From positions 62,001-126,000 of the forward strand of contig NZ_CADFDU010000006.1 of assembly GCF_902833045.1 (NCBI RefSeq): 64,000 nt of DNA, read 5' to 3'. Under the pieces are notes generated by a model. It saw only the letters and a list, made by a program, of their open reading frames with translations. It was not told the DNA's origin and did no database searches. Positions 25,186-34,169 of the stretch are shown in pieces (position 1 is the first letter of the stretch; every line of letters starts with the position of its first letter). The DNA comes from Burkholderia sp. BCC0322. Its GTDB lineage: Bacteria > Pseudomonadota > Gammaproteobacteria > Burkholderiales > Burkholderiaceae. The position numbers and the translations under genes are program-made.

Positions 25186-26331
25186 ATGAAACGTTTCGCC
25201 TTTTCCTCTCGCGCCATCCAGATGTCGGTGGTGGTGCTGGCGCTGGGCGCGCTCGCCGGCTGCGATACGCTGAACGACTATCTGGCCCCTGACCGGGTCA
25301 ACTACAAGAACACCGGTTCGGCGCCGCCGCTCGCGGTGCCGAGCGACCTGAAGCCGGTGCCGACGACCCAGCAGTTCGTCGCGCCGCCGAGCAACGCCGG
25401 GCTCGGCACGTTGCCGCCGCGGGTCACGACGCAGGCCGGCAACGCGACCGACGGCATTCCGAGCGCGCAGGATCCGCTCGGGATGCACATCGAGCGCGAC
25501 GGCGACCGCCGCTGGCTTGTCGTCGATGGCCGAACGCCCGAGCAGCTGTGGCCTATCCTGAAGGAGTTCTGGCAGGAGAACGGCTTCTCGCTGAAGACCG
25601 ATGCACCGTCGACGGGCATCATGGCGACCGACTGGGCTGAAAACCGCGCGAACATTCCCGACGACTGGTTCCGCCGCACGATCGGCAAGGTCATCGATTT
25701 CGCGTACTCGTCCGGCACGCGCGACCGCTTCCGTACGCTCGTGAACCGCACGTCGGACGGCAACACCGACATCTCGATCACGCACAGCGCGATGGAGGAA
25801 ATGATGGTCGGCCCGCAGGGCGGCACGTCGTCGCGCTGGGAAGAGCGTCCGCGCAACCCGGTGCTCGAAGCCGTATTCCTGTCGAAGCTGATGCAGAAGT
25901 TCGGCCTGACCGATGCGCAGGCGAAGCAGTTGCTGACCGATGCACGTCCCGCGACGGCGCCGGCGCAGGTCAGCGACACGAGCGGCGGCGGGGCGACGCT
26001 GCAACTGGCCGAGTCGTTCGACCGCGCATGGCTGCGTGTGGGCCTGGCGCTCGACCGCACCAACTTCGCGGTCGACAATCGCGATCGCGAGAAGGGCGTG
26101 TACACCGTGCGCTATGCGAACACGATGGAAGAGCTCAAGCGTGACGGCCTGTTCGGCAAGCTGTTCTACGGCGGCCCGTCGGCCGCGAAGCCGGGCAAGG
26201 AGTTCCTGGTCAACGTGCGCGCACAGGGCAATGGCAGCACGCAGGTCGCAGTGGTCGGCGCAAACGGCCAGGTCGACAACTCGTCGGACGCGCAGCGGAT
26301 CATTTCGCTGCTCCACGCGCAGCTGAACTGA
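25186..26331 (+). CDS. bamC: Outer-membrane assembly lipoprotein BamC (NlpB)
   Basis: Accessory lipoprotein of the BAM complex that inserts beta-barrels into the outer membrane. The 381-residue protein has a signal peptide ending in the lipobox LGALAGC, then a proline-rich extended segment (APPLAVPSDLKPVP) that in BamC contacts BamD. Two helix-grip domains follow, the first around RRWLVVDGRTPEQLWPIL and the second around QLAESFDRAWLRVGLALD. AGACGAAGGA lies just upstream of the ATG. Its position after dapA fits the classical nlpB location. Confidence 0.88.
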   Translation: MKRFAFSSRAIQMSVVVLALGALAGCDTLNDYLAPDRVNYKNTGSAPPLAVPSDLKPVPTTQQFVAPPSNAGLGTLPPRVTTQAGNATDGIPSAQDPLGMHIERDGDRRWLVVDGRTPEQLWPILKEFWQENGFSLKTDAPSTGIMATDWAENRANIPDDWFRRTIGKVIDFAYSSGTRDRFRTLVNRTSDGNTDISITHSAMEEMMVGPQGGTSSRWEERPRNPVLEAVFLSKLMQKFGLTDAQAKQLLTDARPATAPAQVSDTSGGGATLQLAESFDRAWLRVGLALDRTNFAVDNRDREKGVYTVRYANTMEELKRDGLFGKLFYGGPSAAKPGKEFLVNVRAQGNGSTQVAVVGANGQVDNSSDAQRIISLLHAQLN

Positions 26332-26335
26332 GCGC

Positions 26336-27112
26336 GTGCGATTCTCCAGCCTCGGAAGCGGCAGCGAAGGCAACGCGCTGGTCGTCGAGGCCTCGAGCGG
26401 CACGACCACCACCCGCGTGCTGCTCGACTGCGGCTTTTCCGCCAAGGAGGTCGAGCGCAGGCTCGGCCGACTAAATCTCTGCATCGGGGATCTCGATGCG
26501 ATCCTCATTACCCACGAACACAGCGACCACGTCGGCAGTGCGCTGACGCTCGCCCGTCGCGCATCGCTGCCGCTCTACATGAGCTGGGGTACCGCGCGCG
26601 CGGTCGGCGCGGACGAGGCCGATGTCGATCTCCACGTGTTGTGGGGCGACGAGACGGCCGCAATACGCGATCTGGCCGTGATGCCCTACACGGTCCCTCA
26701 CGATGCACGCGAACCGCTCCAGTTTGTCTTTATGGACGGCTCCAGCCGGCTCGGCGTGCTGACGGACGTCGGGATGGCGACGCCTCACATCACGGCCGTG
26801 CTGAGCGGCTGTGACGCGCTGGTGCTCGAATCCAACCACGACACCGCGATGCTGGCTGCGAGCCGCTATCCGCAGTCGCTGAAGGCACGTATCGGCGGCA
26901 ACCATGGGCATCTGAGCAACGACGCCGCGGCGGACATTCTTGCGTCGCTTGAACGCAGCCGCCTCAAGCACCTGGTCGCGGCGCACCTGAGTCAGCAGAA
27001 CAATCTGCCGGAGTTGGTCCGCCAGGCGTTTGGGGGCGTATTGGGGACGACCGGGGAAGACGTGGTGGTGGCCACGCAGGACGAGGGCTTCGACTGGCTG
27101 GCGCTCGGATGA
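26336..27112 (+). CDS. MBL-fold metallo-hydrolase (YycJ/WalJ-like)
   Basis: Metallo-beta-lactamase-fold hydrolase of 258 residues. ILITHEHSDHVGS is the HxHxDH zinc motif, PYTVPHDAREP supplies a further His, and LVLESNHD and GNHGHLSNDAAA complete the site. The N-terminus RFSSLGSGSEGNALVVEA is typical of the YycJ/WalJ branch, implicated in DNA repair or nuclease activity in other bacteria. The start is GTG 26336, 4 bp after the bamC stop, so it is probably in the bamC transcript. A strong terminator lies about 67 bp downstream. Confidence 0.84.
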   Translation: MRFSSLGSGSEGNALVVEASSGTTTTRVLLDCGFSAKEVERRLGRLNLCIGDLDAILITHEHSDHVGSALTLARRASLPLYMSWGTARAVGADEADVDLHVLWGDETAAIRDLAVMPYTVPHDAREPLQFVFMDGSSRLGVLTDVGMATPHITAVLSGCDALVLESNHDTAMLAASRYPQSLKARIGGNHGHLSNDAAADILASLERSRLKHLVAAHLSQQNNLPELVRQAFGGVLGTTGEDVVVATQDEGFDWLALG

Positions 27113-27178
27113 GCGGGGCAGGGCCGCCGCGGCGGCCCGGTGTAACTGCCGTGCGACAGACGCGGAAACGGCAGACGT

Positions 27179-27210
27179 AAAAAAACCGGCCCTCGGGCCG
27201 GTTTTTTTTC
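27179..27210. terminator. Bidirectional terminator between the MBL and lipoprotein genes
   Basis: AAAAAAACCGGCCC and GGGCCGGTTTTTTTT form a near-perfect stem with a minimal TCG loop and A and T runs on both sides. It suits both convergent genes. Confidence 0.9.
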
Positions 27211-27225
27211 AGCTGACGCTGAGGC

Positions 27226-27489
27226 TTACTGGCTTGCGCCCGAAGCCGGAGCAGCCGTCGCTGCCGAAGCAGCCGACGCCACTGCAGCAGCAGCGTCGCT
27301 CGCAGCAGCCGTTGCCGACGAAGCAGCAGCAGCCGCGTCGCTCGCAGCACCAGCAACTGCCGAAGCAGCCGACGAAGCAGCAGCAGCCGCGTCGCTTGCA
27401 GCCGACGAAGCAGCTTGATCAGCGCTCTTGTTGCAAGCAGCCAGTGCAACAGCAGCCAACAGGGAAGCTACGAGGAGGGATTTCTTCAT
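27226..27489 (-). CDS. Small alanine/serine-repeat lipoprotein
   Basis: An 87-residue predicted lipoprotein. The signal peptide (KKSLLVASLLAAVALAAC) ends in a lipobox with the Cys at about residue 19 (NKSADQ follows). The mature part is almost only Ala, Ser, Asp, Thr and Val in repeated blocks such as ASSAASDAAAAASSAAS. At DNA level two near-identical ~30-base units start at 27317 and 27371, a 54-base (18-residue) period. The pattern suggests a long alanine-rich helix, possibly Lpp-like. The start is ATG 27489 with AAAGGACG 8 bases upstream; an in-frame GTG two codons earlier is less likely. No function is known to me. Confidence 0.78.
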   Translation of the reverse strand: MKKSLLVASLLAAVALAACNKSADQAASSAASDAAAAASSAASAVAGAASDAAAAASSATAAASDAAAAVASAASAATAAPASGASQ

Positions 27490-27720
27490 GATCACGTCCT
27501 TTTATGGTTAAAGGTAAGCAACAGCGCGAAACAATACCGGTAATGTGCTCCAACACCGACCTGGGCCGCTGGTGGAGATGCACTTCTAGAGCGTGAATCT
27601 TCCCTACGGCTTGGGCGGAAATTATATGCACTTTCCTATCGACCGTCGACAAATGCGGGGTCAATACGTTGTCTTTCCCATACAGAATTTGATCCGTACG
27701 GGCATACGGGGCGACTCACA

Positions 27721-28941
27721 CTAATTCCGGTTTCCGACCCGTATCCAGCCCGCACAATACCACTCGTGCAACAAGGCTGTCATCGAGGGAACCCGGGATA
27801 GTGTTACAAACCGTTTCGCCTCCATCTTGCGTTGATTGGCCAGTTCGGGCAGCCATTCGCTGGCCTGCTCGAGCGGTCCTTCTTCGCCATTAATGAAGTA
27901 CGAGCGCGCGTTATACATCAATGTGGCCCTTCTGTCGAGACACACGCCACGACGTGATGCCTGCGTGACGAACGCGGCCTCGGACAGCGGGCGCGCCGGC
28001 GGGTCGAAAACGACGTTCGGCTTGGGCTCGCTCAGGTAGCAGCCGAGGAATTCGGCGACGTCCCGCTTGCGCCAGCGGATCGCGTCGACGATCTCGGCAA
28101 CGCGCTCGACCATCGCCGGAGGCAGCTGCGCGGGCGTGTCGACGGCCGGCTGCTTCGGATCGCGGTAAAGGTCGTCGCCGCAGCCGTCGCGCAGGCCGCC
28201 ACGCTCCGCGAGATAGTACAGGAACTGGGCGCCCAGTTCGCCGGCGGACGGGGCCCGGAAGCCGATCGAGCAGGTCATGCATTCGCCTTCGGCGACGCCA
28301 TCGTGCGCGATGTGCGGCGGCAGGTAGAGCATGTCGCCGGGTTCCAGCACCCATTCGTCGCTCGGCTCGAAGTTTTCGAGGATCTTCAGCGGCACGTCCG
28401 GCTGCAGCGACAGGTCGTTCTGCGCACCGACGCGCCAGCGGCGCCGGCCTTCGACCTGCAGCAGGAATACGTCATATGAATCGAAGTGCGGGCCGACGCC
28501 GCCGCCGTCCGTCGCATACGAGATCATCAGGTCGTCCAGACGCGCGTCGGGGATGAAGCGGAAGCGGTCAAGCAGTGCGCGCGCGGCATCGACGTGCAGG
28601 TCGAGCCCCTGCACGAGCAGGGTCCAGGCCTTGCGCGTGACGGCCGGCAACGCGTCGGGCTCGAACGGTCCGTGCTTCAGTTGCCACTTGTTACGAAAAT
28701 GGGTGATCAGTCGCGATTCCGCGTCATAGTCTGCTGCGAGCTCGAACAGCGCGTCGCGCGAGACCGGCGACGCGACGCCGGGGATCGCCTGGCGGATCAG
28801 GAGCGGCTTCTTTTGCCAGTAGCCGCGCATGAATTGCGCCGGCGTAAGACCGCCGAGCAGCGGTGTGGGAAGATCGGAAGGCGGCGCGCCGAGCGGGGCG
28901 GCAGCGGCATCCCGCGGTTCGGCTTGAGACCGGTTGCGCAT
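27721..28941 (-). CDS. JmjC/cupin-type protein hydroxylase (RoxA/YcfD-like, ribosomal protein L16)
   Basis: Fe(II)/2-oxoglutarate-dependent oxygenase of the JmjC fold, 406 residues. GGLTPAQFMRGYWQKKPLLIRQ opens the catalytic domain, HFDSYDVFLLQVEGRRRWRVG (about 150) carries the HxD iron ligands, and LYLPPHIAHDGVAEGE the distal His. A winged-helix-like C-terminal domain follows. The best-studied relative, E. coli YcfD (RoxA), hydroxylates an arginine of ribosomal protein L16, so that role is inferred. The start is ATG 28941 (MRNRSQAEPRD). It is divergent from the SlyD-like gene, with only 32 bp between start codons. Confidence 0.83.
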   Translation of the reverse strand: MRNRSQAEPRDAAAAPLGAPPSDLPTPLLGGLTPAQFMRGYWQKKPLLIRQAIPGVASPVSRDALFELAADYDAESRLITHFRNKWQLKHGPFEPDALPAVTRKAWTLLVQGLDLHVDAARALLDRFRFIPDARLDDLMISYATDGGGVGPHFDSYDVFLLQVEGRRRWRVGAQNDLSLQPDVPLKILENFEPSDEWVLEPGDMLYLPPHIAHDGVAEGECMTCSIGFRAPSAGELGAQFLYYLAERGGLRDGCGDDLYRDPKQPAVDTPAQLPPAMVERVAEIVDAIRWRKRDVAEFLGCYLSEPKPNVVFDPPARPLSEAAFVTQASRRGVCLDRRATLMYNARSYFINGEEGPLEQASEWLPELANQRKMEAKRFVTLSRVPSMTALLHEWYCAGWIRVGNRN

Positions 28942-28943
28942 CG

Positions 28944-28949
28944 TATAAT
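28944..28949 (+). promoter_or_regulatory. Probable -10 element for the SlyD-like gene
   Basis: TATAAT lies 24 bases before the ATG at 28974, in the 32 bp divergent spacer. The best -35 (TTGAGA at 28924-28929) has a short 14-base spacing, so only the -10 is claimed. Confidence 0.45.
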
Positions 28950-28973
28950 GAGAGTTGTATTTGGGAGAATTGG

Positions 28974-29516
28974 ATGAAAATCGCAAAAAACACCGTCGTG
29001 TCGGTCACTTACAAGCTGTCGGACGTACAGGGCAATCTGATCGAGGAAAGCGACGAGCCGATGGTCTATCTGCACGGCGGCTATGATGGCACGTTCCCCA
29101 AGATCGAGGAACAGCTCGACGGCCACGAGCCCGGCTATGAGGCGCAGGTTCAGCTCGAGCCTCAGGACGCGTTCGGCGACTACGATCCCGAACTCGTGAA
29201 GATCGAGCCGCGCGATCGTTTTCCCGAGCCGCTCGAAGTGGGTATGCAGTTCGAAGGCACGCCGGAAGACGGCGACGAGGAGGTCGATTCGTTGATCTAC
29301 ACGGTCACCGATATCGCCGAAGACAAGGTCGTGCTCGACGGCAACCACCCGCTGGCAGGCATGGCGCTGCGTTTCGCACTGACCGTGAAGGACGTTCGCG
29401 AAGCAACCGAAGACGAAATCGAGCATGAGCACGCGCATGGCGCAGAAGGGCTCGAGATCGTCGACGAGGACGAAGACGAAGACGGTGAAGCGCCGTCAGG
29501 GCGCACTCTGCACTGA
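28974..29516 (+). CDS. FKBP-type peptidyl-prolyl isomerase, SlyD-like
   Basis: A 180-residue FKBP-domain prolyl isomerase and chaperone of the SlyD branch. The sequence begins VVSVTYKLSDVQGNLIEES, and YLHGGYDG and LQLEPQDAFGDYDPELV match SlyD, with the insert-in-flap domain around 70-125. The C-terminal tail is acidic (EHEHAHGAEGLEIVDEDEDED), not the Cys/His-rich metal-binding tail of E. coli SlyD, so a nickel-storage role is doubtful. The last 21 bp overlap the convergent metallophosphoesterase gene. The start is ATG 28974 with TTGGGAG 5-6 bases upstream. Confidence 0.88.
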   Translation: MKIAKNTVVSVTYKLSDVQGNLIEESDEPMVYLHGGYDGTFPKIEEQLDGHEPGYEAQVQLEPQDAFGDYDPELVKIEPRDRFPEPLEVGMQFEGTPEDGDEEVDSLIYTVTDIAEDKVVLDGNHPLAGMALRFALTVKDVREATEDEIEHEHAHGAEGLEIVDEDEDEDGEAPSGRTLH

Positions 29517-30743
29517 GCTCGCAGGCAGGCCGGGCGCCGGCCCCGACGCGCCGCCCGGTGCGGCGCTGTCACCCTGCAACGGCGGCGCGACCGACGACGA
29601 GTCGGGCAGCGCCGGCAACGCGGGGATTTCAGGCATCTGCGGCAGCGGCACGTCGTCACGCGGCACGAGCGGCAGCGCGGGCGGCACGGGCAGGTTTTTC
29701 GGCACCTCCTGTAGGCTTACGTTGAAGATCGTCTGCCGTGCCGGCGACACGCTCACCCTGACCCACTGATTCGCCGGATGGCGCGGTCCGATCGCGACGC
29801 GCGTGACGTTTCCTACCAGTTCACCGTCGTCTGAGCGCAGCGGACGGTCGATCAGAAAGCCGTTCGCAAGCGGTTCGCCGCTCGCGTGAATCACGAGTAT
29901 CGGGCCGCGGAACGTCGCCGCCGCCTTCACCAGCGTTCGTTTCAACTCACGAAAGCCGTCGCGCACGCGCGGCCGGTTGAAGTGCAGCCATGCGAAGCGT
30001 TCCGCGCGTTCATAGCGTTCGAACCGTGGATCGCCTTCGAACATCACCACCATCGCGCGTGCCTCGCGCCGCTTCGCGTATTCGGCCGCGTGGTCGATCC
30101 AGAAACCGTTCGCGATGATGCGGTCCTCGAATTCGCCGTTGCGGCCGCCGGCCGTCAGGTAGTGGTTGTTCGGCGCCGGCGCGTTGAGCGCGACGTAGAC
30201 GATGTCGTCGCGCATCCAGCGGGCATTTTCCCGATACGGCCGGAACCGTGCGACTTCGCTTTCCCGCGTGATCTGCAGTGCGCCGGGGTCGGGCAGTGCC
30301 GAATCGGCTAGCAGTGTCTGCCGCAGGAAGTCGAGCCGCTCGACCGGGTCGTAGTTGCCGCCGGCCGCGGTGTTGCAGGTAATCCAGTCGTCGTGGCCGG
30401 GAATGAACACGAGCGGCACGCGTGCCGCATCCAGGATCGCGCCGCGCTGCGAGTACAGCGCATCGCGGCACGCTTCCTTCGGACCCTTGAGATTGCCTGC
30501 ATAGACGACGAACGCGAGGTTGCGCTCGCGCGCGATCGCATCGAGCAGCCGCTGGGCGGCCGGTTCGTCCGCAGGGGCGTTGATCACACCCGACACGACC
30601 GCGAACGAGTAGGGCGGGGTGCTGCGCTTCGGCGGCGCGGCCGAAGCGGTGGCTTGCGCGAGCGCGAGCACGGCCGTGACGAGCGCGGCGGCCGTGCGAG
30701 CCGGCAGGCCGCGCAGGGTGCGCTTACGCGTGTCCGTCGACAT
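29496..30743 (-). CDS. Secreted metallophosphoesterase with proline-rich tail
   Basis: A 415-residue protein with an N-terminal signal ([18 protein letters not shown]) for export. The frame contains calcineurin-like phosphoesterase features: [11 protein letters not shown] and [11 protein letters not shown] replace the usual DxH and GD motifs, [11 protein letters not shown] matches the GNHD region, and [10 protein letters not shown] the late GH motif. The altered first motifs make catalysis uncertain. The last 60-70 residues are rich in Pro and Ala ([16 protein letters not shown]), typical of a linker. The start ATG 30743 ([10 protein letters not shown]) overlaps the end of mutS by 20 bp, so translational coupling is likely. 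Confidence 0.72.
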   Translation of the reverse strand: MSTDTRKRTLRGLPARTAAALVTAVLALAQATASAAPPKRSTPPYSFAVVSGVINAPADEPAAQRLLDAIARERNLAFVVYAGNLKGPKEACRDALYSQRGAILDAARVPLVFIPGHDDWITCNTAAGGNYDPVERLDFLRQTLLADSALPDPGALQITRESEVARFRPYRENARWMRDDIVYVALNAPAPNNHYLTAGGRNGEFEDRIIANGFWIDHAAEYAKRREARAMVVMFEGDPRFERYERAERFAWLHFNRPRVRDGFRELKRTLVKAAATFRGPILVIHASGEPLANGFLIDRPLRSDDGELVGNVTRVAIGPRHPANQWVRVSVSPARQTIFNVSLQEVPKNLPVPPALPLVPRDDVPLPQMPEIPALPALPDSSSVAPPLQGDSAAPGGASGPAPGLPASSVQSAP

Positions 30744-33381
30744 CGTGCGTCCGGACCAGCGTGCGCAATTCATACAGCAGGTCGAGCGCCTCGCGCGGCT
30801 TGAGATCGTCGGGATCGATGTCGCGCAGTTTTTCGAGCGCCGGATGCGGTGTGTCGGGCAGCGCCGGCGCGTCCGCGCATTCGAGATCGTCGGTGGCCGC
30901 CGGCGGCGCGCTGAACAGGTCGAGTTGCGGCGTGTGCTGCGACGCCGACTGCTGTTCGAGATACGCGAGGTGCTTGCGCGCGGCGCGGATCACGGGCGCC
31001 GGAACGCCCGCGAGTTGCGCGACCTGCAGGCCGTAGCTCTGGTTGGCCGGGCCTTCGTTGACCGCGTGCAGGAACACGATGCCGTGGCCGTGCTCGACGG
31101 CCGACAGGTGGACGTTGGCTGCTTGCGGGAATTCGGCCGGCAGTTGCGTCAGCTCGAAGTAGTGCGTCGCGAACAGCGTGTAGCACGCGTTGTGTGCCAG
31201 CAGGTGGCGCGCGATGGCCCACGCGAGCGCGAGGCCGTCGAACGTCGACGTGCCGCGGCCGATCTCGTCCATCAGTACGAGGCTTTGCGGCGTCGCGTCG
31301 TTGAGGATCGCAGCGGCTTCGGTCATCTCGACCATGAACGTCGAGCGGCCGCCCGCGAGATCGTCCGCCGCGCCGATGCGGGTGAAGATCCGGTCGATCG
31401 GGCCGAAGCATGCCGACTTGGCCGGCACATAGCTGCCCACGTACGCCATCAGTGCGATCAGTGCGGTTTGCCGCATGAACGTCGACTTACCGCCCATGTT
31501 CGGGCCGGTGATCAGCAGCAGCTTGCGCTCGGTGCCGAAGCGGCAGTCGTTCGCGATGAACTGCTCGACCTGCGCTTCGACGACAGGGTGGCGGCCCTGT
31601 TCGATTTCGATGCCGATCTCGTCGGTGAAGGTCGGTGCGACCCAGTCGAGTGCACGGGCGCGTTCGGCGAATGCGGCGAGCAGGTCGAGTTCGGCGAGCG
31701 CCGAGGCGACGCGCTGGCACTCGGGGATGAACGGCAACAGCGCCTGCAGCACCGAGTCGTACAGCGCGCGCTCGCGCGCCAGCGCGCGTTCCTGAGCGGA
31801 CAGCGCCTTGTCCTCGAAGGTTTTCAGTTCGGGCGTGATGTAGCGCTCGGCATTCTTCAGCGTCTGGCGGCGGCGGTAGTCGTCGGGCACCTTGTCGGTC
31901 TGGCCGCGCGTGACCTCGATGTAGAAGCCGTGCACCTTGTTGTATTCGACGCGCAGGTTCGCGATGCCGGTGCGCGTGCGTTCGCGCGCTTCGAGATCGA
32001 TCAGGAACTGCCCGCAGTTCTCCGAGATGTCGCGCAGCTCGTCGAGCTCGGCATCGTAGCCGCGCGCGATTACGCCGCCGTCGCGCACCATCGCGGCCGG
32101 CTCGGGTGCGATCGCGCTCGTCAGCAGGTCGAGGCATTCGGCGGGCGGTGCGAGCGCCGCGTCGACACGCGTGAGCGCATCCGCATTCGCGACGATCGCG
32201 CTGAGGCGCTCGCGCAGCGCCGGCAGTGCGGCGAACGTGTCGCGCAGGCTCGACAGGTCGCGCGGGCGCGCCGAGAGCAGCGCGAGACGCCCGGTGATCC
32301 GTTCGACGTCGGCGATCTGGCGCAGCGCGCTGCGCAGCGCATCGAGGCTTGCGTTTGCCGGTGCGTCGAGCAGTGCACCGATTGCCTGCTGGCGCGACTG
32401 CGCGGCGACCGACGCGCGCGGCGGGTGATGCAGCCAGTGACGTAGCAGACGGCTGCCCATCGTCGTGCAGCAGGTGTCGAGCAGCGAATACAGGGTCGGC
32501 GACTCGGTGCCGCGCAACGTCTCGGTCAGTTCGAGGTTGCGGCGCGTGGCCGGATCGAGACCGATGTACTCGGTTTCGTTCTCGACCTTCAGGCTGCGCA
32601 CGTGCCGCAGTTGCTGCCCTTGCGTGGCCGCTGCGTAGAGCAGCAGCGCGCCCGCGGCCCCGCAGGCGCTCGTCAATGAATGCGCACCGAAACCGTCGAG
32701 GCTTGCGACATCGAGCTGGTCGCACAGGCGCTGCGTGCCCGACGCGGTGTCGAAGTGCCACGCCGGCACGCGCTTGCTTGCGCCCGCGCCTGCGGGTAAG
32801 GCGTCGGTCGCGCCGTCCGGCGTCAGGATCTCGGCCGGCCGGATGCGCTCGAGCGCGGCAGCGAGCTGGTCGGGTTCGATTTCGGCGAGGCGCAGCGCGC
32901 CGCTCGCGAGGTTGAGCCACGCAAGGCCGATGTTCACCGCCACGCCGCGCTTGTTGTGGCCCGTGCACATCGCGAGCAGGTAAACGTCGTTCTTGTCGGA
33001 CAGAAGCGCGGCATCGGTCAGCGTGCCGGGCGTGACGACGCGCACGACCTTGCGTTCGACGGGGCCCTTCGACGTGGCCGGGTCGCCGATCTGTTCGCAG
33101 ATCGCGACCGACTCGCCCATCTTCACGAGCTTCGCAAGATACTGCTCGACCGCGTGATGCGGGACGCCGGCCATCTTGATCGGCGTGCCGGCCGACGCGC
33201 CGCGTTGCGTGAGGGTCAGGTCGAGCAGGCGTGCGGCTTTCTCCGCGTCTTCGAAGAACAACTCGTAGAAGTCGCCCATCCGGTAGAAGACAAGCGTGTC
33301 GGGATGGTCGGCCTTGATGCGCAGGTACTGCTGCATCATTGGAGTGACGGGTGCAGGTGCTGCGGTGGGTTGCATGCTCAT
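30724..33381 (-). CDS. mutS: DNA mismatch repair protein MutS
   Basis: Recognises mismatches and loops and starts methyl-directed repair with MutL. The 885-residue protein has the N-terminal mismatch-binding domain ([15 protein letters not shown] with the Phe-x-Glu wedge), connector and lever domains, and the C-terminal ATPase with Walker [10 protein letters not shown] (about 625-633), Walker [18 protein letters not shown] and [10 protein letters not shown]. The first 14 residues ([14 protein letters not shown]) differ from a second partial copy of the same 5' region found at 35402-35473. The start is ATG 33381. Its 3' end overlaps the metallophosphoesterase start. Confidence 0.97.
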   Translation of the reverse strand: MSMQPTAAPAPVTPMMQQYLRIKADHPDTLVFYRMGDFYELFFEDAEKAARLLDLTLTQRGASAGTPIKMAGVPHHAVEQYLAKLVKMGESVAICEQIGDPATSKGPVERKVVRVVTPGTLTDAALLSDKNDVYLLAMCTGHNKRGVAVNIGLAWLNLASGALRLAEIEPDQLAAALERIRPAEILTPDGATDALPAGAGASKRVPAWHFDTASGTQRLCDQLDVASLDGFGAHSLTSACGAAGALLLYAAATQGQQLRHVRSLKVENETEYIGLDPATRRNLELTETLRGTESPTLYSLLDTCCTTMGSRLLRHWLHHPPRASVAAQSRQQAIGALLDAPANASLDALRSALRQIADVERITGRLALLSARPRDLSSLRDTFAALPALRERLSAIVANADALTRVDAALAPPAECLDLLTSAIAPEPAAMVRDGGVIARGYDAELDELRDISENCGQFLIDLEARERTRTGIANLRVEYNKVHGFYIEVTRGQTDKVPDDYRRRQTLKNAERYITPELKTFEDKALSAQERALARERALYDSVLQALLPFIPECQRVASALAELDLLAAFAERARALDWVAPTFTDEIGIEIEQGRHPVVEAQVEQFIANDCRFGTERKLLLITGPNMGGKSTFMRQTALIALMAYVGSYVPAKSACFGPIDRIFTRIGAADDLAGGRSTFMVEMTEAAAILNDATPQSLVLMDEIGRGTSTFDGLALAWAIARHLLAHNACYTLFATHYFELTQLPAEFPQAANVHLSAVEHGHGIVFLHAVNEGPANQSYGLQVAQLAGVPAPVIRAARKHLAYLEQQSASQHTPQLDLFSAPPAATDDLECADAPALPDTPHPALEKLRDIDPDDLKPREALDLLYELRTLVRTHDVDGHA

Positions 33382-33500
33382 GTGACCGGGAAAAGTTGCT
33401 TTGGCTGCCCGAGTTTACCAGCGGCCCGAACGGGATCGGTCAAAGTTCGCCATCAGGCCAGTTGTCGGCGATGGCGAGCGGCGGCTACCGGCCAATTGCG
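33321..33500. repeat. Direct repeat, copy 1: mutS 5' end and upstream sequence
   Basis: This segment is homologous in the same orientation to 35413-35590. Shared pieces in the same order include a 22-base identical run at 33321-33342 (starting GCAGGTACTG), a block ending GCCCGAGTTTACCAG near 33420, and AAGTTCGCC further on. Between them the copies differ by many substitutions, so they are related but not a recent duplication. Confidence 0.8.
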
Positions 33501-33663
33501 GTTGCTCGACCGCGCTATCGGGAGGACATTCGAACGTCAGTTCCGCTCAGCTATCAGACTCAGCCCTGTCGAAATGTGCCGTCCTGCTTCGGCGGCCCAA
33601 TTGAGAGGCTCCAATCCTTCTCCCCGCCACGGAAGTAGGGTTTGCAAATCAACAACCAGCAAG
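33501..33663. other. Spacer between the mutS upstream repeat and the HxlR gene
   Basis: No gene was recognised. Short open frames do not resemble known proteins, and the GC content appears lower than in the neighbours. Confidence 0.5.
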
Positions 33664-34077
33664 CTATGAGTTCGCGTCGCGGTGCTGGCTGTCGAAACTC
33701 CGCCTCGCTTCTCGGAAGCGGTCCGCATTCTCGACGATCCAGGTCCACAGCGGGACCATGCGAACGAGCAGGTCCATGCCCGTGTCGGATAACTCGTATT
33801 CGACTCTAGGGGGCACTTCATCGAAATCGTGACGGAGCACCAGGCCGTCCCGCTCGAGTTGTCGTAACGTGCGCGTCAACATCCGCTGAGTTACCCCATG
33901 CATGCGCCTGCCGATTTCGGCATGGCGCAGCCTGCCGTACACGCCGAGCGTGTGGATGACACCGAGCGACCAACGACTCCCGGCGTGTGCGAGCACCTCC
34001 CGCCGTAGCCCGTCATCATCGTCTCGCAGGCCGTCGCACACGGTCTGCGAATATTGGAGAAGTTCGTCTCGATCCAA
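33664..34077 (-). CDS. HxlR-family winged-helix transcriptional regulator
   Basis: A 137-residue MarR-like HxlR regulator. GSRWSLGVIHTLGVYGRLRHAE leads into the helix-turn-helix (IGRRMHGVTQRMLTRTLRQLERDGLV), followed by the wing RVEYELSDTGMDLL. The usual CP or CPV near the N-terminus of HxlR proteins is missing here. The start is TTG 34077 with a weak GGGAG 8 bases upstream. It is divergently oriented to the NmrA-family gene, 92 bp apart, the common layout of a regulator and its target, so control of that gene is inferred. Confidence 0.84.
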   Translation of the reverse strand: MDRDELLQYSQTVCDGLRDDDDGLRREVLAHAGSRWSLGVIHTLGVYGRLRHAEIGRRMHGVTQRMLTRTLRQLERDGLVLRHDFDEVPPRVEYELSDTGMDLLVRMVPLWTWIVENADRFREARRSFDSQHRDANS

Positions 34078-34169
34078 CTATCGGGCTCCCAGTATCACGC
34101 ATGTACCTTCTTTCATATACGTCAATGCCTCGCTAGACTGCCGCAACACATTCCTCAGCAGGCCAGACG

